Part shown: one piece after another, positions 1 to 9,863 of the stretch | Numbering within the stretch: the stretch's first letter is position 1 | Layout: each line of letters begins with the position of its first letter | Assembly: GCA_029268225.1 (NCBI GenBank) | Contig: JAJUGJ010000004.1 | Span: 124,001 to 188,000 of the forward strand | DNA: 64,000 bases | Reading direction: 5' to 3' | DNA from: Burkholderiales bacterium | Lineage (GTDB): Bacteria; Pseudomonadota; Gammaproteobacteria; Burkholderiales; Burkholderiaceae_C | The notes under the pieces: model-generated | Databases searched by the model: none | What the model saw: only the letters and a program-made list of their open reading frames with translations | What the model was told of the DNA's origin: nothing | Program-made: the position numbers and the translations under genes

Positions 1-1379
1 ACGTTGATGTCGCTGTAATCACGCAGCAGGATGGAGGTCGGCTGTATCGATGAATTGGCCACGGCATCCAGCACGTAGCGCCCGTGTCCTGCGGCGATGT
101 CCATCAGTCGGACGGGCAGGCCCTGCTCCCGAATGCGGCCCATGGCCGCACCCAGCAGTTCTTCGACATGCTGCTTGCGCACCCGGATACCGCGCCAGCC
201 GATGGACTGCAGGTAGAACCAGTCGACCAACCGCCCCACGGGCCCCACACCTGACGCTTGGTTTCGGTACACGTAATCCAGGGTGCTGCCCGAATCAAAG
301 CCGGTGTCATGCCCCAGCCGAATCCCGTGCGACAACCAGCCCCCGATGCGCAGCCCGGCTCGTGTGAACGCCCAGTACCAGGCGCGTGGCGACCAGGCCG
401 ACAAAGGACGAGACAGGGACTGGGCTTCCTCGTACGTGGCGCCGGCGTGATCGGCTGAACGGACATCGACCGATCTGGACTCCGCGGCAAAGCACCGCTG
501 CACAAAGGCCTGGATGCGAGCCAGTGCGAGATGCCGGTCTTTTTCGCCCAAGGTGTCGTGGTAGAAGCCCGGTAGCTCGTGGACTTCCTTGACCGGACTG
601 CCGAGATCCTTTGCGAACCGTCGCTGAGGCCCCTGATGAACCACCCAATCAGCCCCCGAAATCAGCACCTGCGTCGGCACGGTGATGGCAGCGGCATCGG
701 CCACCACACGCTCGGCCGCCTCATACAAACCCAGCAGGATGTGCGAGGCGATCGGACGGGCGATCAGGGGATCCGACTCATAGCTGGCAATCCGGGCCGG
801 GTCGTGCGTCAGGAACCGGGCCTTGACATAGCTGTTGACGAAAAACGGACCCACGATCTGCTGCCACGCGCGAATCCCCATTCGTGCGAACGGGACGTAC
901 AGCTTGACCTGAAAGGCCGGCGACGCCAGGGACATGCCTCGGATGGGGGGTGCGTAGTCATGCACCCACGTTGACACCAACACCGCCCCGACACTCTGGG
1001 CCACGACAAAGACCTCGGGCAACGCGATGCCATGCTGGCTCTTCAAGTGGTCCATGAAGGTCTGGATATCGCGGACCGAGGTGCCGAAACTGGGGCTGAA
1101 ACCCCGCGCGCCAGGCGACTCACCGTGGCCACGGGCATCCCATGCCACAAAGGCCATATCGGGCAAGTTCAACTCATCAACGAGATGGGCCATGCGACCA
1201 CCATGCTCGTGCCCGCGATGGAAGAGCGCGATCGTGCCACGGCGCGCACCCGACACGGCGGGCCAGTAGCGGTAACGGAGCATCACGCCATCGTGCGTCT
1301 GAAACGACAGAAGCTGCGGCGTGCGTGTGGTGGTCATCGCTGGCGACGCCAGATGGTCTTGATCAAGCACTGCGTTCAT
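1..1379 (-). CDS. Bifunctional alpha/beta hydrolase / SAM methyltransferase, partial at window edge
   Basis: The frame stays open from the ATG at 1379 to the window edge (459 codons seen), so the C-terminus is missing. The first ~300 residues read as a serine hydrolase of the monoacylglycerol-lipase type: FHRGHEHGGR (oxyanion region), WDARGHGESPG, nucleophile elbow AQSVGA and a late FYHDTLGEK segment carrying a possible catalytic His. The last visible part (LMDIAAGHGRYVLDA) is the start of a Rossmann SAM-binding methyltransferase domain. Such fusions are known in proteobacteria, but the substrate is not established; a lipid or acyl ester is an inference from the neighbour. A GGGGAG ribosome-binding site precedes the ATG. 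The gene overlaps the 3' end of the CDP-alcohol phosphatidyltransferase by 17 bp, so the two are probably cotranscribed. Confidence 0.85.
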   Translation of the reverse strand, partial: MNAVLDQDHLASPAMTTTRTPQLLSFQTHDGVMLRYRYWPAVSGARRGTIALFHRGHEHGGRMAHLVDELNLPDMAFVAWDARGHGESPGARGFSPSFGTSVRDIQTFMDHLKSQHGIALPEVFVVAQSVGAVLVSTWVHDYAPPIRGMSLASPAFQVKLYVPFARMGIRAWQQIVGPFFVNSYVKARFLTHDPARIASYESDPLIARPIASHILLGLYEAAERVVADAAAITVPTQVLISGADWVVHQGPQRRFAKDLGSPVKEVHELPGFYHDTLGEKDRHLALARIQAFVQRCFAAESRSVDVRSADHAGATYEEAQSLSRPLSAWSPRAWYWAFTRAGLRIGGWLSHGIRLGHDTGFDSGSTLDYVYRNQASGVGPVGRLVDWFYLQSIGWRGIRVRKQHVEELLGAAMGRIREQGLPVRLMDIAAGHGRYVLDAVANSSIQPTSILLRDYSDIN

Positions 1380-2004
1380 GCGCTCCCCTGATGCCCGCTT
1401 GGACGCGGTTGTAAATGGAACAAGCTGTCAACAAGGCGATGCATGGCAACCCACAGGTGATGAGGGCATGCCAGGCAGCGTGTGAATCGGCTTCATGCCC
1501 GCCCGTGGCCACAACCAGCCCCAAAAAGCCAAAGACGAACGCCCGGTCACTTTTGCCCATCGGCCCGTCATAACGGCGTTCACCACCGACCACGGCCCCC
1601 TGGATGCCAGCCATCTCGGAGAGGGCGGCCAGCAATGCGATCACACAAATCCAGAAGGGATCGAAGGGAGCGATGCGGGCAAATGGCAAATACAGCGCCG
1701 CATCCGACACGACGTCGGTCAACTCATTGAGATAAGCGCCCAGCACCGATTGCTGTCCGTGCTCGCGCGCCAACATGCCGTCGATGGCATTGAGGGCCAT
1801 GCGACACAGCATCCAAACGGGGATCAGGGCAAAACACCAGGTCGGGAGAGGCAAGCCATACAAGGCCACCCCGAGAGCGACAGACAGCACGCAGGCTGAG
1901 ACGGTCACCTGGTTGGCGGTCACGCCGGCACGGAACAGCGTGCGAACCAAGGGGCGCAACAGCGCCTGAAAACGAGGCTTCAGTTGATAAATCGACAAGG
2001 CCAT
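1363..2004 (-). CDS. CDP-alcohol phosphatidyltransferase family membrane protein
   Basis: A 213-residue hydrophobic protein with several membrane helices and the CDP-alcohol phosphotransferase signature region: NAIDGMLAR followed by GAYLNELTDVVSD. Enzymes of this family swap CMP for an alcohol head group on a phospholipid. The canonical motif is DxxDGxxAR...GxxxDxxxD; here the first and third Asp positions read Asn, so the metal site differs from the textbook one. The start was set at the ATG at 2004, just before the conserved MALSIYQLKPRF; a TTG at 2034 would add ten residues, and neither has a clear Shine-Dalgarno. Its 3' end overlaps the hydrolase-methyltransferase gene, suggesting a joint role in envelope lipid synthesis (inference). 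Confidence 0.85.
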   Translation of the reverse strand: MALSIYQLKPRFQALLRPLVRTLFRAGVTANQVTVSACVLSVALGVALYGLPLPTWCFALIPVWMLCRMALNAIDGMLAREHGQQSVLGAYLNELTDVVSDAALYLPFARIAPFDPFWICVIALLAALSEMAGIQGAVVGGERRYDGPMGKSDRAFVFGFLGLVVATGGHEADSHAAWHALITCGLPCIALLTACSIYNRVQAGIRGAHERSA

Positions 2005-2098
2005 GCAGACACGGGAGGCCCTTCGCGAAGACAAGCTTCAAACGGCACAGAACCCGCAAACCAAACTGGTCCGCAGCTTATCGATGTATTCATGGGCC

Positions 2099-2150
2099 CG
2101 CCCTCACCCTCAAGGGGGAGAGGCGGCCTCCCCCCCTGCATGCGAGGGGG
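2099..2150. repeat. GC-rich intergenic hairpin element
   Basis: Between pyrF and the phosphatidyltransferase gene lie two adjacent G/C-run palindromes. The second is a perfect 6-bp stem, CCCCCT at 2132-2137 with AGGGGG at 2145-2150. A related stretch (GCCCTC-GCA-CCCTC followed by a G run) sits at 4522-4544 in another intergenic region, so this may be a REP-like dispersed element. It lacks a T-run and is not a standard intrinsic terminator. Confidence 0.35.
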
Positions 2151-2162
2151 ATTCGCGACGCC

Positions 2163-3002
2163 TCAGCGCGCGGCGTTCAACGCATCACGCGTTTCCAAGG
2201 CCACGCGACGGGCGGCGCTGGCGAAGTCGTCCCCACTGCTGGCGTACAGCACCGCACGCGAGCTGTTGACGATGATGGTTCCGGTGATGGCCCCACTGGC
2301 ATCGGTGGTCAGGCCGGCCTTGACCGTGGCCACGGCATCGCCACCTTGCGCGCCCACGCCTGGGATCAGCAAAGGCAGCGTCGGCGCCAACTCTCGCACC
2401 CGGGCGATCTCTTCCGGGAAGGTCGCGCCCACCACCAAGCCCATCTGGCCATTGGTGTTCCACGGACCTTGCGCTTGGCTTGCGATGTGCTCGTACACGC
2501 GCGGCTGACCTTCCACATCGGCCAGACGCAGGTTCTGCAGGTCCGAACCGCCGGGGTTGGACGTGCGGCACAGCAGGATCACACCCTTGCCCGGGTACTT
2601 CAGGAAAGGCTCCATGGTGTCAAAGCCCATGAAAGGTGACAGCGTCACCGCATCGGCCTGGTAGCGCACGAAGGCTTCACGCGCATACTGATCGGCAGTC
2701 GAGCCGATGTCGCCACGCTTGGCATCCAGGATCACCGGCACCTGCGGAGCGACACGGCGCATGTGCGCCATCAGCCCCTCCAGCTGGTCTTCCGCGCGAT
2801 GCGCCGCAAAGTAGGCGATCTGCGGCTTGAAGGCGCACACCAGATCCTTCGTCGCATCCACGATGGCCGCGCAGAAGTCATAAATGCGGTCCGACTGGCC
2901 CTTCCAGGCGCCCGGGAACTTCGACGGCTCGGGGTCCAGCCCCACGCACAGCAGCGAGTTGTTCTGTTGCTGCGCGTGACGCAGTTGCTCGGTGAAGATC
3001 AT
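2163..3002 (-). CDS. pyrF: Orotidine 5'-phosphate decarboxylase
   Basis: Decarboxylates OMP to UMP, the last step of de novo pyrimidine synthesis, in the cytoplasm. The 279-residue length fits the long type-2 PyrF subfamily. [14 protein letters not shown] lies at the N-terminus and [18 protein letters not shown] carries the catalytic Lys/Asp cluster (DAKRGDIG). A late [13 protein letters not shown] segment is the phosphate-binding end of the TIM barrel. The ATG at 3002 is the natural start and the protein aligns from its first residue. purB ends 16 bp upstream on the same strand, so purB-pyrF is probably a two-gene nucleotide-synthesis operon. Confidence 0.96.
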   Translation of the reverse strand: MIFTEQLRHAQQQNNSLLCVGLDPEPSKFPGAWKGQSDRIYDFCAAIVDATKDLVCAFKPQIAYFAAHRAEDQLEGLMAHMRRVAPQVPVILDAKRGDIGSTADQYAREAFVRYQADAVTLSPFMGFDTMEPFLKYPGKGVILLCRTSNPGGSDLQNLRLADVEGQPRVYEHIASQAQGPWNTNGQMGLVVGATFPEEIARVRELAPTLPLLIPGVGAQGGDAVATVKAGLTTDASGAITGTIIVNSSRAVLYASSGDDFASAARRVALETRDALNAAR

Positions 3003-3017
3003 GGCTGCGCCCTTGCC

Positions 3018-4574
<1,557 letters not shown>

Positions 4575-4627
4575 TCAGGGCAGAGTCAGACCGATAAAAT
4601 GAAGGCAACACCACCTTGTCCAAACCC

Positions 4628-5248
4628 ATGAAACTCATCGGATCCCTGACCAGCCCCTTCGTCCGCAAAGTTCGGATCGTGCTGGCCGAGAAAAAACTCG
4701 ACTACAAGTTCGAGGTGGAAGATGTGTGGTCGGCCGACTCGCGCATCGCTGAAGCGAACCCGCTCGGCAAAGTGCCCTGCCTCGTCATGGACGGCGGCGA
4801 AGCCATTTTCGACTCCCGCGTGATCGTCGAGTACGTGGACACCCTGTCGCCCGTCGGTAAGCTCATTCCCTTGAGCGGTCGCGAGCGCGTGGAAGTGCGC
4901 ACCTGGGAAGCCCTGGCCGACGGCCTGCTGGATGCCGCCGTGCTGGCCCGCATGGAACAAACCTGGAGCGGCCGCACCGACGCGCAGCGCAGCCCGGCCT
5001 GGATCAACCGCCAACTCGACAAGGTCCACCAGAGCCTGAAGGCCTTCAGTCAGGGCTTGGGCGACAAGCCCTGGTGCACGGGCACCCACCACAGCCTGGC
5101 CGACATCGCCGTGGGCTGCGCCCTGGGCTACCTCGACTTCCGCTTCCCGGACATTGACTGGCGCACCACCTACCCCAACCTGGACAAGCTCTACGCCAAG
5201 CTGATGCAGCGCCCCAGCTTCACCGACACGGCGCCCCCAGCCGCCTGA
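4628..5248 (+). CDS. Glutathione S-transferase family protein (YibF-like)
   Basis: A 206-residue two-domain GST. The N-terminal thioredoxin fold begins MKLIGSLTSPFVRKVRIVLAEK and has the cis-Pro segment NPLGKVPCLV and the glutathione gamma-Glu contact FDSRVIVEY; the all-helical C-domain contains HHSLADIAVGCALGYLDFR. Overall it resembles E. coli YibF, whose physiological substrate is not firmly known. The ATG at 4628 was preferred over an in-frame TTG at 4616 because family members start at MKL. A GATAAAAT sequence near 4592 could be the -10 element. It is monocistronic as far as can be seen: the metX leader starts ~40 bp after its stop. Confidence 0.92.
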   Translation: MKLIGSLTSPFVRKVRIVLAEKKLDYKFEVEDVWSADSRIAEANPLGKVPCLVMDGGEAIFDSRVIVEYVDTLSPVGKLIPLSGRERVEVRTWEALADGLLDAAVLARMEQTWSGRTDAQRSPAWINRQLDKVHQSLKAFSQGLGDKPWCTGTHHSLADIAVGCALGYLDFRFPDIDWRTTYPNLDKLYAKLMQRPSFTDTAPPAA

Positions 5249-5286
5249 TGGCACAGGGCGCCGGTTTGGCGCTACACTTGAATCTA

Positions 5287-5343
5287 CAGCGCCGATTTGT
5301 CCGGATTGCGGGCGCTCAAAAAATTCCGCTAAAGAGGGCGCTG
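5287..5343 (+). promoter_or_regulatory. SAM-II-type riboswitch in the metX leader
   Basis: The leader shows the compact SAM-II pattern. A 6-bp P1 stem pairs AGCGCC (5288-5293) with GGCGCT (5311-5316). The loop carries GATTTG..CCGGATTGC, close to the family's GATTT..CCG.ATTGC. A 3' pseudoknot strand ends in GCTAAAGAGGG (5328-5338), matching the conserved GCTAAA.AGGG. SAM-II aptamers sense S-adenosylmethionine and sit in front of methionine-synthesis genes, as here. A second GGCGCTG copy at 5337-5343 can pair with CAGCGCC (5287-5293) instead of P1, giving a possible ligand-free alternative fold. An intrinsic terminator follows directly. Recognition is by eye, without covariance scoring. Confidence 0.82.
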
Positions 5344-5346
5344 CTC

Positions 5347-5380
5347 ACCGGCCCCTGCTTTGATGCGAGGCCGGTTTTTT
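5347..5380 (+). terminator. Intrinsic terminator / attenuator in the metX leader
   Basis: A perfect 7-bp stem ACCGGCC (5347-5353) with GGCCGGT (5369-5375), loop of 15 nt, followed by TTTTTT. It lies 3-4 nt after the SAM-II element and before the metX ATG at 5405, where no strong Shine-Dalgarno is seen. Transcriptional attenuation controlled by the riboswitch is therefore plausible. Confidence 0.75.
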
Positions 5381-5404
5381 CTTTGTTCAGAACTTCGTAG
5401 CGTC

Positions 5405-6616
5405 ATGTCTTCCCTCGGGGTCGTCACCCCTGCCTCCATGCACTTTGCGACCCCACTGCCCCTGCAAAGCGGTGCGGTGCTGAAGGACTACACCCTGGTC
5501 TACGAGACCTACGGTCAGCTCAACGCCGATCGCAGCAATGCCGTCCTCGTGTGCCATGCCCTGAATGCCTCGCACCATGTGGCCGGCGTGCATGCGGACG
5601 AACAGGGTCGCCCCCTGCCCAAGAGCGAAGGCTGGTGGGACAACCTGATCGGCCCCGGCAAGCCACTCGACACCAACAAGTTTTTTGTCATCGGGATCAA
5701 CAACCCTGGCTCCTGCTTTGGCTCGACCGGTCCGATGCACACCAACCCGGACACCGGCAAACCCTACGGCGCCGACTTCCCGGTGGTGACGGTGGAAGAC
5801 TGGGTCAATGCCCAGGCCCGCCTGCTGGACCAACTGGGCATCACGCAACTGGCCGCCGTGCTGGGCGGCAGCCTGGGTGGCATGCAAGCGCTCAGCTGGA
5901 CACTGCAGCACCCCGAGCGGGTCCGCCACTGCATCGCCGTGGCCACCGCCCCCAACCTGTCGGCCCAGAACATCGCGTTCAACGAGGTGGCCCGCCAGGC
6001 CATCGTCACCGACCCCGACTTCCACCAAGGCCACTTCTACGCCCACGGCGTGGTGCCCCGTCGCGGCCTGCGCGTGGCGCGCATGATCGGCCACATCACC
6101 TACCTGTCCGACGACGTGATGGAAGAGAAGTTCGGCCGAGAACTGGTGGGCCGCACCCTGGGCGATGCGCCGAACTACAGCACACAGGACATCGAGTTCC
6201 AGGTGGAAAGCTACCTGCGCTACCAGGGCGACAAGTTCAGCGACTACTTTGACGCCAACACCTACCTGCTGATCACCCGCGCGCTCGACTACTTCGATCC
6301 GGCCCGACATCACGGAGGCGATCTGGCGGCGGCCATGGCCAAGGCCCTGGCCAAGTTCCTCGTCATCAGCTTCACCACCGACTGGCGCTTCTCGCCTGCC
6401 CGCTCGCGCGAAATCGTCAAGGCGCTGGTCGACAACCGCCACGACGTGAGCTACGCCGAAATCGACGCGCCCCATGGTCACGATGCCTTCCTGCTGGACG
6501 ACCCGCGTTACCACGGCGTGGTGCGCGCCTACTTTGAACGCATTGCGCAAGAACTGCAGGCACCACACACACCCTTGGTCACCACGCAGGGCCAGCCCCT
6601 GAAGGTGGCGGTGTGA
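5405..6616 (+). CDS. metX: Homoserine O-acyltransferase
   Basis: Acylates homoserine (acetyl or succinyl donor; the sequence alone does not settle which) to start methionine synthesis by the MetX alpha/beta-hydrolase route. The 403-residue protein has GSCFGSTGP near residue 108, the nucleophile elbow [10 protein letters not shown] and a C-terminal [12 protein letters not shown] containing the catalytic His. The start [14 protein letters not shown] matches the usual family N-terminus; an in-frame ATG at 5363 lies inside the terminator hairpin and is unlikely. It is translationally near-coupled to metW and preceded by a SAM-II-type riboswitch, so expression should fall when SAM is plentiful. 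Confidence 0.96.
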   Translation: MSSLGVVTPASMHFATPLPLQSGAVLKDYTLVYETYGQLNADRSNAVLVCHALNASHHVAGVHADEQGRPLPKSEGWWDNLIGPGKPLDTNKFFVIGINNPGSCFGSTGPMHTNPDTGKPYGADFPVVTVEDWVNAQARLLDQLGITQLAAVLGGSLGGMQALSWTLQHPERVRHCIAVATAPNLSAQNIAFNEVARQAIVTDPDFHQGHFYAHGVVPRRGLRVARMIGHITYLSDDVMEEKFGRELVGRTLGDAPNYSTQDIEFQVESYLRYQGDKFSDYFDANTYLLITRALDYFDPARHHGGDLAAAMAKALAKFLVISFTTDWRFSPARSREIVKALVDNRHDVSYAEIDAPHGHDAFLLDDPRYHGVVRAYFERIAQELQAPHTPLVTTQGQPLKVAV

Positions 6617-6627
6617 GGGGCGAGACC

Positions 6628-7212
6628 ATGAACCAACACGATGTCTACGACGTGATCGCGCAGCTGGTGCCGCCCGGCTCGCGCGTGCTGGACCTGGGCT
6701 GCGGCAACGGCACCCTGCTCGCGCACCTGCGCGACACCCGCCAGTGCACCGGCTACGGGATCGAACTGGACGATGCCAAGGTGCTGCAGTGCGTGCAGCG
6801 CGGCGTCAACGTCATCCAGCGCAACCTGGAAGAAGGTTTGAGCCTGTTCGAGGACAACAGCTTCGACGTGGTGCTGCAACTCGACACCCTGCAACACCTG
6901 CGCAACACGGTGGACATGCTGCGTGAGACCGCCCGCATCGGCAAACAGGGCATCGTCAGCTTCCCCAACTTTGCGCACTGGCCGCACCGCTTGAGCGTTC
7001 TGCGCGGCCGCATGCCGGTCACGCGCAGCCTTCCCTACCAGTGGTATGACACGCCCAACATCCGCGTGGCCACCTTTGCCGATTTCGAGGTGCTGGCCGA
7101 ACAGAACGGCCTGCGCATCCTCGAATCATTTGGCGTGCATGAGGGCGAGATCATCACCCGCTGGCCCAACCTGATGGCCAGCAAGGCGGTGTTCAAGTTC
7201 GAGCGCCGCTGA
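6628..7212 (+). CDS. metW: Methionine biosynthesis protein MetW
   Basis: A 194-residue class I methyltransferase-fold protein with the SAM-binding motif VLDLGCGNGTLL near the N-terminus and the MetW hallmark FPNFAHWPHRLSVLRGRMPVT. MetW is the usual partner of MetX in proteobacteria and is thought to assist the acyltransfer step. The ATG at 6628 follows a GGGGCGAG ribosome-binding site; a GTG at 6613 overlapping the metX stop is the alternative. The genes form a metX-metW operon under the upstream riboswitch. Confidence 0.95.
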   Translation: MNQHDVYDVIAQLVPPGSRVLDLGCGNGTLLAHLRDTRQCTGYGIELDDAKVLQCVQRGVNVIQRNLEEGLSLFEDNSFDVVLQLDTLQHLRNTVDMLRETARIGKQGIVSFPNFAHWPHRLSVLRGRMPVTRSLPYQWYDTPNIRVATFADFEVLAEQNGLRILESFGVHEGEIITRWPNLMASKAVFKFERR

Positions 7213-7231
7213 GCGCGGCGCCCGTGCCTCA

Positions 7232-8305
7232 TCAGAAGGCGTGACGCACGCCCAGCACGTAGGTGTGGCCTTTCTTGAAGCCCGTGCGTTGCTCGTCATC
7301 CAGCATGTAAGCCGCGTACACATCGGTGCGCTTTGACAGATAGTGGTCGTAGGCCACGGTGAAGATCGCGTGCTTGGCGTCCAGCGCGGAACCGCCTGAG
7401 GCCGACTCCTCTTTGCTTTGCCCATAGGAGGCCAGCAGCTTGCCTGACTTGGTGACCGGCACCGATGCACCGACCTGATACAAAGTGGTATCGATGTTGG
7501 TGCCGCCGGTGAAGCCCTTGTTGGCAAAGGCACCGTACTGGCCAAAGAACTTGGCGAAGCCCGCGTCATAGCTCACACCCAGCATGCCGAAGTTTTGCGC
7601 CTGACCTGCGGCCAGATTGGGCTTTGGCGCCTCGGCCGAGCGCGAGGTTTGCCAAGCGCCACCGATCGCAAATGGACCCGACGCATAGCCTGCGGACACG
7701 GCGTAGCTGGTGCGCTCACCCTTGCTGGCGTCTTCGCCAAACTGCACTTGCAGCGCACCCGTAAAGCCGGACAGGTTGGGGGTTTGGTAGGTCAGGGCAT
7801 TGCTCCAGCCTGAATCAGATTTGTCATTCCCCCAGGGCGAACCAAAGGTGAGTCGAATGGCGGGGGACAGGCCGAACGCCGAACCCAGCGGGTTGAACGA
7901 CAAGGTGTTCACGAAGAGCAAGGTCCCCTGACGCCCGGCCGTGAGCTTGCCCAAGCTGTTTTGCACCCAGACATTGGCCGCCCGCGACCAGAATGGATCT
8001 GCGGAACCAAATCTGCCGGACTCTCCGGTGTCGGGACGCAGGAAGGACTCGATGACGAACCCGGCCTTCAAGCCGCCGCCCAGATCTTCAGTACCTTTGA
8101 AGCCGATGAAACTGGTGATCATCTGGTTGCCGTCGACCTTGGTCAGACGGGTGTTGGCCACACTCCCATCCGTGCCACTACCCTGGAACGAACCGGCCGC
8201 AATGTCCACGACACCGTAGAGCTGCAGCGACGACTGCGCCTGTGCGGAAGCACAGGCCCCCAAGACCGCAAACATGATGGAACACAAAACTTTCGGATGA
8301 GACAT
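7232..8305 (-). CDS. Gram-negative porin (Burkholderiales trimeric type), copy 1
   Basis: A 357-residue outer-membrane porin. The signal peptide ends at ASAQA before QSSLQLYGVVDIAAG, the standard beginning of the mature chain in this family. Typical strand and loop segments follow (SFIGFKGTEDLGGGLKAGFVIESF, GRQGTLLF), and the chain ends VLGVRHAF with the C-terminal Phe needed for Bam recognition. The ATG at 8305 is chosen because the signal peptide starts there; the upstream in-frame extension contains the promoter. It is the first of three adjacent porins that differ enough to have distinct pore properties. The substrate is unknown. Confidence 0.93.
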   Translation of the reverse strand: MSHPKVLCSIMFAVLGACASAQAQSSLQLYGVVDIAAGSFQGSGTDGSVANTRLTKVDGNQMITSFIGFKGTEDLGGGLKAGFVIESFLRPDTGESGRFGSADPFWSRAANVWVQNSLGKLTAGRQGTLLFVNTLSFNPLGSAFGLSPAIRLTFGSPWGNDKSDSGWSNALTYQTPNLSGFTGALQVQFGEDASKGERTSYAVSAGYASGPFAIGGAWQTSRSAEAPKPNLAAGQAQNFGMLGVSYDAGFAKFFGQYGAFANKGFTGGTNIDTTLYQVGASVPVTKSGKLLASYGQSKEESASGGSALDAKHAIFTVAYDHYLSKRTDVYAAYMLDDEQRTGFKKGHTYVLGVRHAF

Positions 8306-8350
8306 GGCAACTCCTGGCGCACTGAAATGAGGTTTGCCACCGCGGCAAAC

Positions 8351-8379
8351 TGTATACAGAATTGCAGAAAGCGTGCCAA
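8351..8379 (-). promoter_or_regulatory. Sigma-70-type promoter for porin copy 1
   Basis: On the minus strand TTGGCA (8379-8374) is separated by 17 bp from TATACA (8356-8351). Transcription would start about 40 nt before the porin ATG at 8305. Confidence 0.6.
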
Positions 8380-8469
8380 GGCGAATCGTTGAAGCGACCA
8401 TCAAAACGGACCCAATGCGGTGCAATTGACATCCAATGGCACCGAAATAGCATTTTTTAGACGCCAATG

Positions 8470-8492
8470 AAAAAGGCGCCCGAAGGCGCCTT
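8470..8492 (-). terminator. Intrinsic terminator after porin copy 2
   Basis: Minus-strand hairpin AAGGCGCC-TTCG-GGCGCCTT (8492-8473) with a T run at 8474-8470. It follows the stop of the porin at 8516 by 23 bp. Confidence 0.85.
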
Positions 8493-8515
8493 GAGAGTGA
8501 CAGCGTGAACGCGCT

Positions 8516-9571
8516 TTAGAAGGCGTGACGCAGGCCCACAGCGTAGGTGGTGGCCGTTTCGTCGCTGAAACCGAAGTCGCTCAGCTTCTTGGTGGTCAGC
8601 GCAGCGTAAACACCCGAGCGCTTGGACAGCGAGTAGTCATAGCCGACCGAGAATTGCTTCAGCTTGCCTTCGCCACCGAAGAAGAAATCGTCATACTTGG
8701 TTTGACCGTAGGAAACCATGACCTTGCTGACGTCCGTGACCGGCACTTCTGCGCCCAGTTGGAAGTACTTGGCCTTGCCGTCACCGCCGCCGGTCTCGCT
8801 CTTGATGACCGAGTATTGCGCCGACAACTTGGCAACGCCCAAGTCGTAGCTCGCGCCCAGGCCCCAGTTCTTCTGACGATCGAAGTAAGCGGAGTTGATC
8901 GCGCCGGAGGAGGTGTACACGCCCATCACGCTGAGCGGGCCAGCGTTATAAGCGGCCGACACGGCGTAGTTGTTCTTGGCATCACCACCGGCAGAGGTCT
9001 CTTTGGGTGCAAATTGCAGCGATGCAGTGAAGCCACCAAAGTTAGGCGTTTCGTAAGTGACGGAATTGACCCAACCCGTGTCGTAACCCAGGCTGGGGGC
9101 CAGGAAGCCGCCCAGGCTGTAGTAAGACACCATCGTGGGCGAGAAGGTCATGGACGAACCGAACGGGTTGTAAGCCAGACCCATGGTGAAGAACGCGTTG
9201 TCATACTGACCCAGCGCCACGCGACCGAAGCCACCGCTCAGGCCAACCCACGAGCCACGACCCCAGAAGCCGCCAGCAAGGTTGCGCACTTCAGAACCTG
9301 TATCACCCGCCAGGAAGCTCTCCAGCACAAACTCGGCCTTCAAGCCACCACCCAGGTCCTCGGAACCCGACAGACCAAAGAAGCTGGTCATCATGTTGCC
9401 GCTCTCCACCTTGGTGGCGCGATCCGTGGTGCCGTCGACAAAATTGAAATCTTCAAACGAGCCCACCGAGGCTTCGATGTAGCCATACAGCTTGACGCTG
9501 GATTGGGCTTGAGCAGCGCCAGCAGCAGCCAGCAGGGCGGCCGCAGCCACCAGGGTCTTCTTTGCAAACAT
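8516..9571 (-). CDS. Gram-negative porin, copy 2
   Basis: A 351-residue porin. The signal peptide starts MFAKKTLVAAAALLAAAG and is cleaved at AAQA before QSSVKLYGYIEASVGS. The chain holds the family segments FFGLSGSEDLGGGLKAEFV and ALGQYDNAFF, and ends AVGLRHAF with C-terminal Phe. The start ATG at 9571 is preceded by AGGAGAAC at good spacing. It has its own promoter-like elements and its own intrinsic terminator, so it is a single-gene unit between two paralogues. Confidence 0.94.
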   Translation of the reverse strand: MFAKKTLVAAAALLAAAGAAQAQSSVKLYGYIEASVGSFEDFNFVDGTTDRATKVESGNMMTSFFGLSGSEDLGGGLKAEFVLESFLAGDTGSEVRNLAGGFWGRGSWVGLSGGFGRVALGQYDNAFFTMGLAYNPFGSSMTFSPTMVSYYSLGGFLAPSLGYDTGWVNSVTYETPNFGGFTASLQFAPKETSAGGDAKNNYAVSAAYNAGPLSVMGVYTSSGAINSAYFDRQKNWGLGASYDLGVAKLSAQYSVIKSETGGGDGKAKYFQLGAEVPVTDVSKVMVSYGQTKYDDFFFGGEGKLKQFSVGYDYSLSKRSGVYAALTTKKLSDFGFSDETATTYAVGLRHAF

Positions 9572-9644
9572 CAAGTTCTCCTAGCAATGAAATGGGAGTG
9601 GATCCGGGTTACGTCACACGCTCGTCACGCATCCCTTGTGATGG

Positions 9645-9673
9645 ATTGTGAGAGGGAAGAGCCTCACAGCCAA
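9645..9673 (-). promoter_or_regulatory. Putative promoter for porin copy 2
   Basis: Minus-strand TTGGCT (9673-9668), 17-bp spacer, CACAAT (9650-9645). The -35 resembles those before the other two porins. The -10 is imperfect. Confidence 0.45.
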
Positions 9674-9797
9674 GCAGAAAGCAAAAGTTGGGCCAGAGTG
9701 CACCATGGCGATGCGCAATGTGTCTCATGCCCACCACAAGCACCAAGATCGCACCGTCAAACAGAACAAACATCCCCGATCTGGTGCGCGATAGCGC

Positions 9798-9825
9798 AAA
9801 AAAAAAGCGCCCCGGAGGGCGCTTT
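9798..9825 (-). terminator. Intrinsic terminator after porin copy 3
   Basis: Minus-strand stem AAAGCGCC (9825-9818) with GGCGCTTT (9811-9804), a 6-nt loop and a T run of nine, ending at 9798. It lies about 40 bp after the stop of the porin at 9864. Confidence 0.85.
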
Positions 9826-9863
9826 GGTGATCAGCATATCAGGCGACCAGCGCCTGAGATCGA

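Noticed and set aside
5360-5404. An upstream in-frame start for metX inside the leader
   Set aside because: The start codon would lie in the terminator hairpin, and homologues begin at MSSLGV-like sequence at 5405.
8425-8452. TTGACA with a 16-bp spacer and TAGCAT on the plus strand
   Set aside because: No gene reads rightwards from it; it lies between two minus-strand porins and is probably chance.
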